This document shows positions 52,581 to 62,205 of a stretch of 64,000 nt of DNA, piece after piece. The notes beneath the pieces are model-generated. The model did no database searches, was not told the origin of the DNA, and saw only the letters and a program-made list of their open reading frames with translations. Position numbers and translations under genes: made by a program. Every line of letters starts with the position of its first letter. Position 1 is the stretch's first letter. Origin of the DNA: JBJMLO01 sp045805265 (GTDB lineage: Bacteria > Actinomycetota > UBA4738 > JACQTL01); contig JBJMLO010000008.1 of assembly GCA_045805265.1 (NCBI GenBank), positions 197,769-261,768 on the forward strand, given 5' to 3'.

Positions 52581-52994
52581 TCAGGCCACCGACAGGAGCT
52601 TGTTGAGGCGAGCCAGCCGGCCGGGGTGGCGGGCCAGGCCCCGGACCTTGATCCGGCCCTTGAGCATCGACCCGGTCACCGCGCGGCCCTCCTTCGTCAT
52701 GGCGTCCGGGAGCCCGAAGCGCAGCGGAACCGTTGACAGTTGCATGAGGGTGTCGGAGTCGGCCTCGACCAGGAGGTGGGGCTTGCCCTGCAGCCCGTTG
52801 GCCACGCCGACGCGTCCCGGGGCGATCTGCAACGTGACGGAGACGCCCGCGTCGGGCGCGGTGACGCCGATCACCGCGGGCTTCAGCAGGGCCTCCCGGT
52901 CGGGATGCTGGGACAGGTTCGCCTCGATGAGCCCGCCGAGCATCGCGGCAAGGCCGTTGGGCTCCTCGTCCACGAACTCGACGGTCGCGCCCAC
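52581..52994 (-). CDS. SCP2 sterol-binding domain protein
   Basis: A 137-residue SCP2-like lipid-binding domain: MLGGLIEANLSQHPDREALL, VSVTLQIAPGRVGVANGLQG and MLKGRIKVRGLARHPGRLAR, the last with the typical 'L-x-G-K/R-x-K-x-x-G' ending. It starts with GTG 3 bases after the next gene's stop and is a paralogue of the SCP2 part encoded upstream (52998-53420). Probably binds a fatty acyl or sterol-like lipid. Confidence 0.82.
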   Translation of the reverse strand: MGATVEFVDEEPNGLAAMLGGLIEANLSQHPDREALLKPAVIGVTAPDAGVSVTLQIAPGRVGVANGLQGKPHLLVEADSDTLMQLSTVPLRFGLPDAMTKEGRAVTGSMLKGRIKVRGLARHPGRLARLNKLLSVA

Positions 52995-52997
52995 CCC

Positions 52998-53897
52998 CTA
53001 CGCCTGCTCGTCGGCGAACTCCGTGGGAACCGTCTGGGCCAGGTTCACCAGCTCGTTCGCGGCCTTGACGTAGCGCACGATCGTGGGAAGGTCGCCCTTC
53101 AGCTTGAGCTTGCCCTGCATCATGCCCTTGACCGGGTCGAGCTCCTTGTTGATGACCTCCTTCCACCGGGAGTACGGGGCGCGGATGATGAACTTCGCCT
53201 TCTCGCCCTCCTCGGCGCTGACCAGCTTCCCCTGGCGGCACTCGCCGTGCCACAGGTCGAGCCAGGCCCAGATCTCGTCCGGGACGCCCTTGTCCGGCTC
53301 CGGCTCGAACACGTAGGCCACGTCGCCCTCCCACGTGGCGGCGGCCTCCCGGTAGTCGTTCGACTGGTTGATGCGATCGACGTACAGGTCCAGCCACTCC
53401 TCGCTCGGGAACAGGGCCATGAGCGTCTCCTTCCACGATTGGTCGCTCCCGGGGGGAGTAAAGCACGCACTCCCGAGCCCCAGCCAATCGGCCGCGCACA
53501 CGAGACACACCCGCCGGTGCAGGGACCCGTGGATCTCGATGACGTGGAGGCTCCCCGCCTCCTGGTGCAGGCCGTCGACGTTCTGGGTGATGACGGCCGT
53601 GAGCAGCCCGGCGCGCTCGAGGTCCGCGATGGCCCGATGGGCGGCGTTCGGCCCCGCACCACCGAACGAGGCCCGGAGCTCACCGAGGAAGTCGGCCAGG
53701 CGGTCGGGATGCGACATGGCCTCCGCGGCGAGCCCCTCCCACGTGCCGAACCGCTCCGGGTCGAACCGGTCCCACAGCCCTCCGGGGTCGCGGAACGTGG
53801 GCACCCCGGAGTCCGCCGAGATTCCCGCGCCCGTGAACGCGACCACGCCCCTGGCCGCCAGCGCCGCGGCCGCCTGCTCGAGGGGGCGGCCGGCCAT
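52998..53897 (-). CDS. Chimeric frame: truncated sirtuin joined to a complete SCP2 domain
   Basis: One 299-codon frame. Residues 1-147 are a sirtuin N-terminal half: FTGAGISADSGVPTFRDPGG, ITQNVDGLHQEAGSLHVIEI, catalytic His123 in EIHGS, first zinc pair CLVC (131-134). The second zinc pair, and the rest of the NAD fold, are missing. Residues 160-299 are a full SCP2 domain beginning MALFPSEEWLDLYVDRINQS and ending VKAANELVNLAQTVPTEF. The ATG at 53420 has AAGGAG 6 bases upstream, so the SCP2 protein (140 residues, 52998-53420) is probably made alone. Whether the longer frame is translated is unknown. Confidence 0.75.
   Translation of the reverse strand: MAGRPLEQAAAALAARGVVAFTGAGISADSGVPTFRDPGGLWDRFDPERFGTWEGLAAEAMSHPDRLADFLGELRASFGGAGPNAAHRAIADLERAGLLTAVITQNVDGLHQEAGSLHVIEIHGSLHRRVCLVCAADWLGLGSACFTPPGSDQSWKETLMALFPSEEWLDLYVDRINQSNDYREAAATWEGDVAYVFEPEPDKGVPDEIWAWLDLWHGECRQGKLVSAEEGEKAKFIIRAPYSRWKEVINKELDPVKGMMQGKLKLKGDLPTIVRYVKAANELVNLAQTVPTEFADEQA
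53421..53897 (-). pseudogene. 3'-truncated sirtuin (cobB-like) remnant
   Basis: About 147 residues of a sirtuin are present from the ATG at 53897, then the similarity stops after RRVCLVCAADWLG. Intact sirtuins have roughly 240 residues, with a second CxxC and a C-terminal part of the Rossmann fold. The remaining 12 codons before the SCP2 start (CFTPPGSDQSWKETL) look like former upstream sequence of SCP2. A deletion between cobB and SCP2 explains this best; deacetylase activity is not expected. Confidence 0.65.
53427..53432 (-). promoter_or_regulatory. Internal Shine-Dalgarno of the SCP2 gene
   Basis: AAGGAG on the minus strand lies 6 bases before the ATG at 53420, inside the sirtuin-SCP2 frame. 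Its presence and spacing argue that SCP2 was an independent gene before the sirtuin fragment was joined to it. Confidence 0.6.
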
Positions 53898-53943
53898 CAG
53901 CGGGCGCCCGCGGGGGACTGGGCGCCGTCCCGGACCGCGGGGC

Positions 53944-54801
53944 TCACTTCTGGAGGGCGACGAAGACGAAACCGATCACGTTGAACGCACAGTGCGCGGC
54001 CATGTTCGCGAGGAGGTTCCGCCGCCACTCGTAGATCGCGGCCAGCCCGAGCCCCACCGAGGCGAGCACGGTGACCAGCAGGGCCCAGTCCTGCCACGGG
54101 GCCGGCTGATAGTGCACCGCGCCGAACAGCGCGGCGGAGATCGCCGCCGAGAACCAGAATCCGTGCCGCTCGCGGAGCGCCCGGAACAGGAACCCCCGGA
54201 AGAACAGCTCCTCGGCGACCGGGGCGGCCACCAGCACCAGGACGCCGGTCAGCACCAGGGCGACACCGGTCAGATGATCCGGGAGCTGGTCCGGGGCCTT
54301 GATGGACCGGTTGGTGAACAGGTCGATGACCTGCTGGACCAGCACGCCGACCCCGACCACCGCGACGACGTAGAGCGCCAGCCCGGAGCCGAAACCGATC
54401 GCGGCGTCGACCGGCTTGCGGGGGTTGAAGCGCAGCGCGCCGACGTCCGGGCGGTGGCGGATGGCCATCCACCCGGCCACGGCCCCGAACAGGCCGGCCT
54501 CCGAGATGAGGCCGATCCCCACGAACTGGAGGTTGGTCAGATCGTTCCGGCCGGTCGGGTTCGCGACGAGCCCGCCGACGACGGCGCCGCCCACGAACCC
54601 GACGAGCCCGACGAGCACGGCCTCCCAGAAGCCCCACGTGGCGGGGACGCCCCACGGCCCCCGTCGCCCCGGCTGAGACGGTCCGGGCGGGGGCGGAGGC
54701 AGTGCGGGCCGGAACGGCAGGTCGGGCCGGGGCGGCTCGCCGGGCGGCCGGGCGGGTCGCTCGCGGTCGAGCGGCGCGGCGGGATCCGACGGGGGGCTCA
54801 C
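53944..54801 (-). CDS. CPBP family intramembrane metalloprotease
   Basis: A 285-residue CPBP protease with a Pro-rich N-terminal cytoplasmic region (about 1-50) and 7-8 helices. Motifs: VAAPVAEELFFRGFLFRALR (Glu-Glu-x3-Arg), AALFGAVHYQPAP (Phe-x3-His) and MAAHCAFNVIGFVF (His-x3-Asn). It is the third gene of an operon with murA and an AlkP-like membrane protein, overlapping the latter by 4 bases (GTGA). A second CPBP gene is in the 35-45 kb region. Confidence 0.88.
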   Translation of the reverse strand: MSPPSDPAAPLDRERPARPPGEPPRPDLPFRPALPPPPPGPSQPGRRGPWGVPATWGFWEAVLVGLVGFVGGAVVGGLVANPTGRNDLTNLQFVGIGLISEAGLFGAVAGWMAIRHRPDVGALRFNPRKPVDAAIGFGSGLALYVVAVVGVGVLVQQVIDLFTNRSIKAPDQLPDHLTGVALVLTGVLVLVAAPVAEELFFRGFLFRALRERHGFWFSAAISAALFGAVHYQPAPWQDWALLVTVLASVGLGLAAIYEWRRNLLANMAAHCAFNVIGFVFVALQK

Positions 54802-56810
54802 GTGGAGGCCTCCGCGGGGTGCCGGGCGGGCGCCGGCGCGGGCCGGCCCTCCCGCCACCACGGGCCTTCCATCATCGGGAGGTACTCGAGGCCCGCGATC
54901 CCGAGCCCGAACGCGAATCCCGCCGCGGCCACTCCCGTGTCGTTGACCACGTAGGCCACGATACCCGCGAGCAGGAGCGTCACCACCGCCGCGCGCCACT
55001 GGGGCCATCGCTCGAACCCGTCCCGCACGACGTCCGGCGGCCGGAGCGCCAGGTACAGCACGACGGGGAGCCCGATCACCACCAGCCACGACAGCGGGCT
55101 GTCGATCAGGAGCCGGGCGCCGGTCCCCAGGCGGTCGAGGGCCAGGCGCGCCACCGAGCCGGCGCCGCCGCCGTGTTCCACGAAACGCGTGCCGTGGGTC
55201 GGCGTGGACGCCAGCGTCACGTGCGACACGAGGACCGCGGCCATCCCCACCGCCACGGTGGCCCCCGTGATCAGCGCGTCGCGCAACCGCAGCCGCCCCC
55301 GGGTGCGCAGCGCCCACCACAGGCCGGCCGCGGCGAACAGCGTGAGGGCCCCCCCGAGGTTCGCGCCCAGGTCGGGGAAGCCGACGAAGAGCCCGGCGGC
55401 CACCAGCAGGCAGTACCCGGCCCAGGGCGACAGCGCCGCGGCGACCCACAGCGTTCCCGCGAGCACCAGGCCGATGTCGTTGTTCGGGAGGCCGTAGAAC
55501 CGCGCCCCGTCGAGCGCGGTCCCCCCCAGCAGCGTGAAGGGCGTGTCCGGCCACCCCTGCAGCGCGTCCACGACGAAGTACCCGAGCATCACGGCACCGA
55601 GCCCCGCGGCGGGCCACAGGACCCCGTACCGGCGCGACCCCACGGCCAGGGCCGCGAAGACGAGCGCCACGGCCGCGAGCACCGGGACGACGTTCGCGTA
55701 CGACAGGGTCGGCAACCGGCCGGCCGCCAGCAGGACCACGCCGAGCGGCGCCGCGGTCAGCGGCAGGATCGTCCCCAGCCGGCCGAGCCGGGTCGGGACC
55801 CGCTCCCGGCGGCGCAGGAGCAGGATCGGGACCGTCCCCGCCACCACGACCCACACCAGCGCGCCGAGAGCGATAGGCGTAGCGATCCGCCGGTTCTCGA
55901 GATGCTTGCGGTGCAAGGCGAACGGCGGCCCGGCGTCGGACACGACCTCGATCGGGCTGCCGTGCATCTCCGACGGCACGGGGATGCCGAAGAATCGCAG
56001 GATCGTCGGCGCCACGTCCTCGTTCGACACCACCCCATCGCGCCGTGTCGTGTCCGACGTCAGCGTGTGCATGGGGCCGTGCGCCCCGAAGAGCCGCCGT
56101 GCGTCGCCCGTCGCCATGGCCACGGGGGGAAGCTCGTCACGCGTGCGGATGCTGTCGAACGGTGGGTACGTGCCCACGACCATCAACAGGACCTTGCGGG
56201 AATCGGGGACCAACCCCCGGAGGTCCCTCGCCAGAAGATCGAGCGCCGCGCGGACGACGTGAACGGGCGGGGCTCGTTCGAAGGTCGGGGTCAGGTCGTA
56301 CACCCGCAGATCGCAGCTGCCCGAGCCCGTGTGCCCGTGACGGTCCATGGCCACCAGCACCGCTCGCGTTCCGAACGCACACGGTGTGAGGCCGTGCGCC
56401 TCGAGCACCGACCCCAGCAGGCCGGGTTCGGACCGGCCCTCGTTTGCTCGCAGGATCTGATCGAAGTATCGAGGCGAGAGCCCGACGGCGGATCCATCGG
56501 GCCGCCGCGCGACGGACCACGGCCCGAACGGAACCGCGCTGCGGACGCCGGTTCCCAGTGTCAGGTCGTGGCCGTCCCCGACATCCCCCTCGACGGTCCG
56601 GACGCTCATCACCCCGGCCCCCCCGCTGCGCGCCACGTCCCGGATGAGCGGAGCCGACATGGCTTCCTCGAAGCTCGGGTAGTCCCACAGGACCACAACG
56701 GCGACGCGGCCGTCCGCGGCCGCATGTGCCGGGGGGGCCGTCCCGGCGAGGACCGCCGCGAGCGCGAGGCCCAGTCCGATGAGGGATGCGGCCCGGGAGC
56801 GGGCGGTCAC
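54798..56810 (-). CDS. Polytopic membrane protein with N-terminal AlkP-like domain
   Basis: A 670-residue protein. A Sec signal (LGLALAAVLAGTAPPAHA) leads to an extracytoplasmic domain (about 33-320) with AlkP-superfamily traits: VAVVVLWDYPSFEEAM, GDGHDLTLGTGVRS and SNEDVAPTILRFFGIPVPSEM (family motif order is normal here). Several usual metal ligands are not obvious, so it may be inactive or degenerate. About 10 TM helices follow (335-650). GTG overlaps the murA stop. The pairing with murA and a CPBP protease suggests envelope biogenesis, without a firm function. Confidence 0.75.
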   Translation of the reverse strand: MTARSRAASLIGLGLALAAVLAGTAPPAHAAADGRVAVVVLWDYPSFEEAMSAPLIRDVARSGGAGVMSVRTVEGDVGDGHDLTLGTGVRSAVPFGPWSVARRPDGSAVGLSPRYFDQILRANEGRSEPGLLGSVLEAHGLTPCAFGTRAVLVAMDRHGHTGSGSCDLRVYDLTPTFERAPPVHVVRAALDLLARDLRGLVPDSRKVLLMVVGTYPPFDSIRTRDELPPVAMATGDARRLFGAHGPMHTLTSDTTRRDGVVSNEDVAPTILRFFGIPVPSEMHGSPIEVVSDAGPPFALHRKHLENRRIATPIALGALVWVVVAGTVPILLLRRRERVPTRLGRLGTILPLTAAPLGVVLLAAGRLPTLSYANVVPVLAAVALVFAALAVGSRRYGVLWPAAGLGAVMLGYFVVDALQGWPDTPFTLLGGTALDGARFYGLPNNDIGLVLAGTLWVAAALSPWAGYCLLVAAGLFVGFPDLGANLGGALTLFAAAGLWWALRTRGRLRLRDALITGATVAVGMAAVLVSHVTLASTPTHGTRFVEHGGGAGSVARLALDRLGTGARLLIDSPLSWLVVIGLPVVLYLALRPPDVVRDGFERWPQWRAAVVTLLLAGIVAYVVNDTGVAAAGFAFGLGIAGLEYLPMMEGPWWREGRPAPAPARHPAEAST

Positions 56811-58075
56811 GCGAAGGCGGGCGAGCGCTCCGGCTCGCGCCGGACCTCGGCGCCCAGCGCGGAGAGCTTGTCCTCGAGCGACTCGTAGCCCCGGTCGATG
56901 AAGTGCACGTCCGAGATCTCGGTCGACCCGTCCGCGGTGAGCGCTGCGATGACCATGGCCGCCCCGGCTCGGATGTCAAGCGCGCAGACGGGGGCGGCGG
57001 ACAGCCGCTCGACCCCCCGGATCACGGCATGGTGGCCCTTCGTGAGGATGTCGGCGCCCATCCGTTCCAGCTCCTCGACGAACATGAACCGGCTCTCGAA
57101 GACGTTCTCGGCCAGGATGCTCGTGCCCTCGGCGGCGGCCAGCATCGCCATCATCTGGGGCTGGAGGTCGGTGGGGAACCCCGGGTACGGCAGCGTGACG
57201 AAGTCCACGGCGCGGGGCCGTCCGTCCATGCGGATGCGGACCCCGTCGCCCTCGTCCGTCACCGACGCGCCGTTCTCGGCCAGCTTCGCGAGCGGGAGCT
57301 CGAGGTGGTCCGCCCTCGCCCCGGCGAGCAGGACGTCGCCGCCCGCGGCGACGGTCGCGACGGCGAACGTCCCGGCCTCCACACGGTCGGAGATCACGAC
57401 GTGACGGGCCGGGTGGAACTCGTCCACGCCCTCGACCTCGATCGTGGTCGTGCCGGCGCCCTCGACCCGCGCGCCCAGGGCCACCAGGAAGTCCGCGAGG
57501 TCCCCGATCTCGGGCTCCCGCGCGGCGTTGTCGATGACGGTCGTGCCCCGGGCGGCGACCGCGGCCATCAACAGGTTCTCCGTGGCGCCCACGCTTGGGA
57601 AGTCGAGCGACATCACCGCGCCCTGCAGGCGCCCGGTGGCCTCGAGGTATCCGTGCTCCTGCTCGAACTCGATCCCCATGCGCTCCAGGCCCCGAAGGTG
57701 CAGGTCGATCTTCCGCGATCCGATGTTGCATCCGCCGGGCATGGCCACGCGGGCGCGGCCGAACCGGGCCAGCAACGGGCCGAGCACGATGATCGACGCG
57801 CGCATCCGGCTGACCAGCTCGTAGGGGGCGTCGTGGCGGTCGACCGACCCGGCGTCGATCTCGACGGCATGCCCGTCCCACCGGACGCCGGCGCCCATGT
57901 GGTCGAGCACCTCGACCATGGTGCGGCAGTCGGCGATGCGGGGGACGTTCTCGATCACGCTGCGGCCGGGCGCGAGCAGCGCCGCGGCCATGAGCTTCAG
58001 CGCGGAGTTCTTCGCCCCCCCGATGGGCACGTCGCCGTACAGCGGTCGTCCCCCGGACACGACCAGCTTCTCCAT
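56807..58075 (-). CDS. murA: UDP-N-acetylglucosamine 1-carboxyvinyltransferase
   Basis: MurA adds enolpyruvate to UDP-GlcNAc, the first committed step of peptidoglycan synthesis. 422 residues, full length: PIGGAKNSALKLMAAALLAP with Lys22, the loop AMPGGCNIGSRKIDLHLRG with catalytic Cys116 (the fosfomycin target), and PGFPTDLQPQMMAMLAAAEG. The Cys is present, so no intrinsic Asp-type fosfomycin resistance is indicated. Downstream genes overlap it. Confidence 0.96.
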   Translation of the reverse strand: MEKLVVSGGRPLYGDVPIGGAKNSALKLMAAALLAPGRSVIENVPRIADCRTMVEVLDHMGAGVRWDGHAVEIDAGSVDRHDAPYELVSRMRASIIVLGPLLARFGRARVAMPGGCNIGSRKIDLHLRGLERMGIEFEQEHGYLEATGRLQGAVMSLDFPSVGATENLLMAAVAARGTTVIDNAAREPEIGDLADFLVALGARVEGAGTTTIEVEGVDEFHPARHVVISDRVEAGTFAVATVAAGGDVLLAGARADHLELPLAKLAENGASVTDEGDGVRIRMDGRPRAVDFVTLPYPGFPTDLQPQMMAMLAAAEGTSILAENVFESRFMFVEELERMGADILTKGHHAVIRGVERLSAAPVCALDIRAGAAMVIAALTADGSTEISDVHFIDRGYESLEDKLSALGAEVRREPERSPAFA

Positions 58076-58140
58076 GAGCTCGTCATTCTAGTGGTCCGCA
58101 GGTCGGCGGATCGCCGATAGTGGCGACCCCGGCCGGTTCC

Positions 58141-61100
58141 TCACCTGGGCGACAGGACGACCCGGCGGGCGCTCGTGCCGATGGCGCCGACGCGGAGGGT
58201 GACGACCACGGACGTGTACCCCATCCGCAGGAACGTCAGCCGGTAGGTGCCGGCGGGGATGTACCGGACCTGGAACGTCCCGATCGAGTTGGTGCTGAAC
58301 AACCGGCGGCTTCCCCGGATCCTCGTCCGGACCCTAACGCCCGCGAGCGGCGACCCGCCGGAGACCGCGAGACCGGCGATGCGGCGGGGCCCCGAGCGGC
58401 TCGGTGCGGTGGTCCGCTCCAGGGGCGAGCTCGCGGAGACGTTGCCCGAGGAGTCCCTGGTCCTGATGCGGTACGCGACCCTGCCGGAGGCGTGCAGGTC
58501 CACGTACGTCCGGTTCCGCACGGACGCCACCTTCACGCCGTTGCAGTACACGTCGTAGCCGGCCACCCGGTGGTCGTCCGTTCCCAAGGACCAGGAGAGC
58601 GCGACCCGGGAACCGCCGAGCGGGATCACTGCCAGCCGCTGGGGGGCCGAAGGGGCGACCGTGTCCAGGGCCGGGACCGTGATCGTCGACGCCTTGCTGG
58701 GAGCCGAGCGGTTGCCCGCCGGGTCCACGGTCACCACCTGGTAGCGGTACGTCTGGCCGTGGACCACCTCCTCGTCCGCGTACGCGGTACCGGTGGCCTG
58801 GGCGATCTCGGTTCCGTCGCGGATGATCGAGTAGGCAGCGACCGTCGTGCCGTCCGTGGGAGGGCTCCAGGTCAGGTCCACGCTGTGACCGATGGCGGTG
58901 GCCAGGCCCGTCGGGGGAGACGGGGCGGCGACCCCTTCCTCGACCGAGACGGTCACGGACGACGTCGCCGAGTTGCCGGCGGTGTCGTACGCCGTGGCGG
59001 AGATCGTGTGCGGCCCGACTCCGGCCGCGTCCCAGCGGAATCCATAGGTCGGTGCGGTCGAGGTGGCCTGGATGGTCCCGTCCACCGAGAAATCGACCCG
59101 GTCCACCGCCACGTCGTCGGAGGCATCGGCCGTGACGTCCACCGGCGCGGAGACCGACGACCCGTCCGAGGGAGCGGTGATGGCCACGGCCGGCGGGGTC
59201 GTGTCGGCGGGGCCGCCGCCCCCGTTGTCCACGGTGACCGAGACGACCCCGGCGGTGCCGTAGTTCCTCGCGGCGTCGTACGCCCGGACGTACAGGGAGT
59301 GGGTCCCGTCCGGGACCGTGGTGGTGTCCCATGGGAACGAGAATGGGCTCGAGGAGGTCGTGGCGGCCAGCACGCCGTCCACGTAGAGCTCGACCCTGGT
59401 GACGGCCACGTCGTCGGACGCGGAGGCGGCCACGGTCGTGGTGCCGGAGGCCGTCGATCCGTCCGACGGCGAATCGACGGACGCCGAGGGCGGGGAGGTG
59501 TCGCTCGACGGGCTCGTCGGCCCCAGGAACCAGACCCGCGGCGAGGGAGGCGAGAGGCTGCCGTCGCCGTCGACGGCCTGCACGTAGTACTCGTGGCACC
59601 CGCCGATGGGGTCCGTGTACGACGTCGACGTGACCCGGGCGATCCGGCGGTTGTTCCGGAAGACGTCGTAGCCGGTGACGCCCCGGTCGTCCGCGCTGGC
59701 GGTCCAGCTCAGGTCGGTGTGCGTGGCGGTTCCCGTGGGCGAGAGCAGGAGGTCCGGGCGGCTCGGCGGAGAGTCCCCCAGCGCCCCGGTGGACACCGGG
59801 TAGGGGACGGGGCTCGAGAAGTTCCCGTCACCGTCGACGGGGATCACCTGGACGTCGTAGTGGGTCCTGGTGGGCAGGCCGGTCGCCGTGAGCGACGTCT
59901 TCGACGCCGGCAGCCAGCACGTGGCGAGGCACGGGACCACGCGGTAGTACGCCACCCCCCCGTCGTCCCGGGCCCCGGACCAGTGAAGGCTGATGCTGCG
60001 ATCCGTCGCGGTGGCCTGCACGACCGCGGGTGTCGGCGGCGTGAAGTCGGTCCGCTGCGGCGTGGTGACCGAGACCGTCGCCGGCGCAGACTGGTTGCCC
60101 TTCCGGTCGAACCCGGTGACCGAATACGTGGCGGTCGTACCGGGCGAGAGGTTCGTGTCGAGGAACCACGTCGTCGGGGTGGTGAAGACCGAGTCGTCCC
60201 GCTGGATCAGGTAGCCCGCGACGCCGAGGTTGTCGGTCGACGCCGTCCAGGAGACCCCGACGGTGGCCGACCCCAGCGCGGTCGCCGTGAGGTCCGTGGG
60301 GGCGCCCGGCCGCGTCGAGTCCGCGGGGGAGGTCACCCGATAGGTCACGCCGGGGACGGAGGTCACGTAGTTGCCCAGGCTGTTCGAGAAGAACCGACCC
60401 AGTCCGGCCGAATAGGCGTAGGCGCCGTCGATCGTTGACGGCTTCGACGTGACGGCCACGCTCACGGAGGTGGACTCCCCGGCCGGGAGCACGACGTAGT
60501 CCGGGGTCGCGGTCACGGTGAGGTCGGAGTACGTGCCGGCGGGGAAGAACCGGAACGTGTTCGCCGGGCATCCGGCGGAGTCCGTGTTGGTCAGGATGAA
60601 CGTGTAGACCCTGGCCTGTCCGGCAGCCGCGCTCTGGGGGGAGGGGCCGGGAGTGGTCGCCGCTGGGGCGCTGCGGACGCAGGCCTGCGCCGGCACCGAG
60701 ACCTGCACCGTCAGCCCCGACGGCGCGGCCGAAATCGCCGCGATCGTGATGCCCGTCTCCGGGTCGGTGAAGCTGTGTCCCGGCAGGAGCGCCCCGTCGA
60801 GGACGTCATCCACCGGGTAGTACATCGTCGGGTCGACGATGGTCCCCGGGCTGTTGTCGAGCAGCTGGGTGTCCGAGCCGCCGCCGGTCCCGAACACGTC
60901 GAGCCCGGCGAGCCGGATCGACGCCCCCTGGGCCACGTCGCAGGCGCTGCAGTCCGATCCGATCCACGAGTCGAACCCCTGAGGCTGGCGGTACTCCACC
61001 GTGAAGGACGTTCCGGTCGCCCCGCGGGGGATGTTCAGCGCGGCCGTTCCCGAGCCGGGGTTCTCGTAGGGCGCCAGCGTGTACGTGCCCGAGGTCGCGA

Positions 61101-62184
61101 CCGTGGGGAACTGGGACTGGCTCAGCCATCCGGCCACGGACTTGTGGTAGGGGTCGAGCTGGGAGATCCGGTGGTACTTCCCACCGCCGAGGACGTCGAA
61201 CGGGTCCCCGTACTCGGCGACGTCGCACCCCTGGTCGAACCGGGTCGGCGGCGTGAAGACGTCGGGGAGGCAGACGTCCATGGCCGCGTGGGCGTTGAAG
61301 CTCCCCAGCGTGTGCGAGAGCTCGTGGACCTGCGAGTACAGGCTGGTGGAGGCGGTCGCGTCCTCGACGACCTCCGCGGCGGTGATGGTGCCGTCGGGGG
61401 TGGCGATCGAGCCGGCGCTGGACGCGGAGGCGCCGTACCCCGTGCAGTTCCCCACGAAGACCAGCCGGGAGAACCTGGTGTAGTCGATGTCGGCGTCGGC
61501 CTTCTGCATGAGCTCGTCGAGGTCGAAGCCCCGGCACCCGGTCTGGGAGGCTTCCGCCAGGCGGTAGGGCCCGAAGAAGGAGGGGGCGACCTTCAGGTTG
61601 CCGTACGAGGCCTCGGTGAAGTAGCTCACGACGTCGGCGCCCGGATCGCCCTGATACAGGGCGCGCATGGCCGCCGCGTCGAGCGAGGTCGTTGAGTTGC
61701 TGAAGTTCGCGAGGATCACGGCGGTGTTCATCTGGCCCACCGACGGCTGGGCATCCGCCGGGCCGGTGACCGTGATCTGGGTCCCGGTGTCCCCCCCCAC
61801 GAACAGGTCGTTCCCCGCCAGGCGCCCGTCGACCGAGATGGTGCTTCCGGGCTCGACCTGGGAGAAACCGCTGCCGTGCAGGGACACGACCCTTCCCCCG
61901 GGCGTCACCAGCTCGTCGCGGTACACGTCGCGGGAGGGGTCAGCGAAATCGTCCCGGTGGAAGATCCGGTAGGTCCCGGCGAGCCTGACCCGCTCCCCCA
62001 GCGGGGCGCGTCCGGGGACCCGCGGGGCCGCCCGCGATCCCGAGACGGAGACGGACTCCCCGCCCGACGCCCGGGCGATCGCCGCCTGGCCGAGGGGGAT
62101 GCTCGTCACGATCAGGAGGGTGAACAGTCGCCGCCCGAAACGCTTCCGAATCGGGCGGGCAGTGTGGACTCCTGTCGTACCCAT
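58141..62184 (-). CDS. Large secreted zincin protease with FnIII and Ig-like repeats
   Basis: A 1347-residue exported protein. An N-terminal signal (RRLFTLLIVTSIPLGQAAIA) precedes a metalloprotease domain (about 140-480) with VHELSHTLGSFNAHAAMD: His287, Glu288, His291 and a further His299, similar to the gametolysin (M11) type. Fibronectin type III-like modules follow (about 640-960 and 1110-1270), with two Ig-like modules between (SPSDGSTASGTTTVAASASD, APSDGSSVSAPVDVTADASD). The C-terminus is a carboxypeptidase-regulatory-like domain (TFQVRYIPAGTYRLTFLRMG). No clear Shine-Dalgarno; a structured leader lies upstream. Probably degrades extracellular protein or polymers. Confidence 0.85.
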   Translation of the reverse strand: MGTTGVHTARPIRKRFGRRLFTLLIVTSIPLGQAAIARASGGESVSVSGSRAAPRVPGRAPLGERVRLAGTYRIFHRDDFADPSRDVYRDELVTPGGRVVSLHGSGFSQVEPGSTISVDGRLAGNDLFVGGDTGTQITVTGPADAQPSVGQMNTAVILANFSNSTTSLDAAAMRALYQGDPGADVVSYFTEASYGNLKVAPSFFGPYRLAEASQTGCRGFDLDELMQKADADIDYTRFSRLVFVGNCTGYGASASSAGSIATPDGTITAAEVVEDATASTSLYSQVHELSHTLGSFNAHAAMDVCLPDVFTPPTRFDQGCDVAEYGDPFDVLGGGKYHRISQLDPYHKSVAGWLSQSQFPTVATSGTYTLAPYENPGSGTAALNIPRGATGTSFTVEYRQPQGFDSWIGSDCSACDVAQGASIRLAGLDVFGTGGGSDTQLLDNSPGTIVDPTMYYPVDDVLDGALLPGHSFTDPETGITIAAISAAPSGLTVQVSVPAQACVRSAPAATTPGPSPQSAAAGQARVYTFILTNTDSAGCPANTFRFFPAGTYSDLTVTATPDYVVLPAGESTSVSVAVTSKPSTIDGAYAYSAGLGRFFSNSLGNYVTSVPGVTYRVTSPADSTRPGAPTDLTATALGSATVGVSWTASTDNLGVAGYLIQRDDSVFTTPTTWFLDTNLSPGTTATYSVTGFDRKGNQSAPATVSVTTPQRTDFTPPTPAVVQATATDRSISLHWSGARDDGGVAYYRVVPCLATCWLPASKTSLTATGLPTRTHYDVQVIPVDGDGNFSSPVPYPVSTGALGDSPPSRPDLLLSPTGTATHTDLSWTASADDRGVTGYDVFRNNRRIARVTSTSYTDPIGGCHEYYVQAVDGDGSLSPPSPRVWFLGPTSPSSDTSPPSASVDSPSDGSTASGTTTVAASASDDVAVTRVELYVDGVLAATTSSSPFSFPWDTTTVPDGTHSLYVRAYDAARNYGTAGVVSVTVDNGGGGPADTTPPAVAITAPSDGSSVSAPVDVTADASDDVAVDRVDFSVDGTIQATSTAPTYGFRWDAAGVGPHTISATAYDTAGNSATSSVTVSVEEGVAAPSPPTGLATAIGHSVDLTWSPPTDGTTVAAYSIIRDGTEIAQATGTAYADEEVVHGQTYRYQVVTVDPAGNRSAPSKASTITVPALDTVAPSAPQRLAVIPLGGSRVALSWSLGTDDHRVAGYDVYCNGVKVASVRNRTYVDLHASGRVAYRIRTRDSSGNVSASSPLERTTAPSRSGPRRIAGLAVSGGSPLAGVRVRTRIRGSRRLFSTNSIGTFQVRYIPAGTYRLTFLRMGYTSVVVTLRVGAIGTSARRVVLSPR

Positions 62185-62205
62185 GGGATTCTTGTGTCGA
62201 CAACG

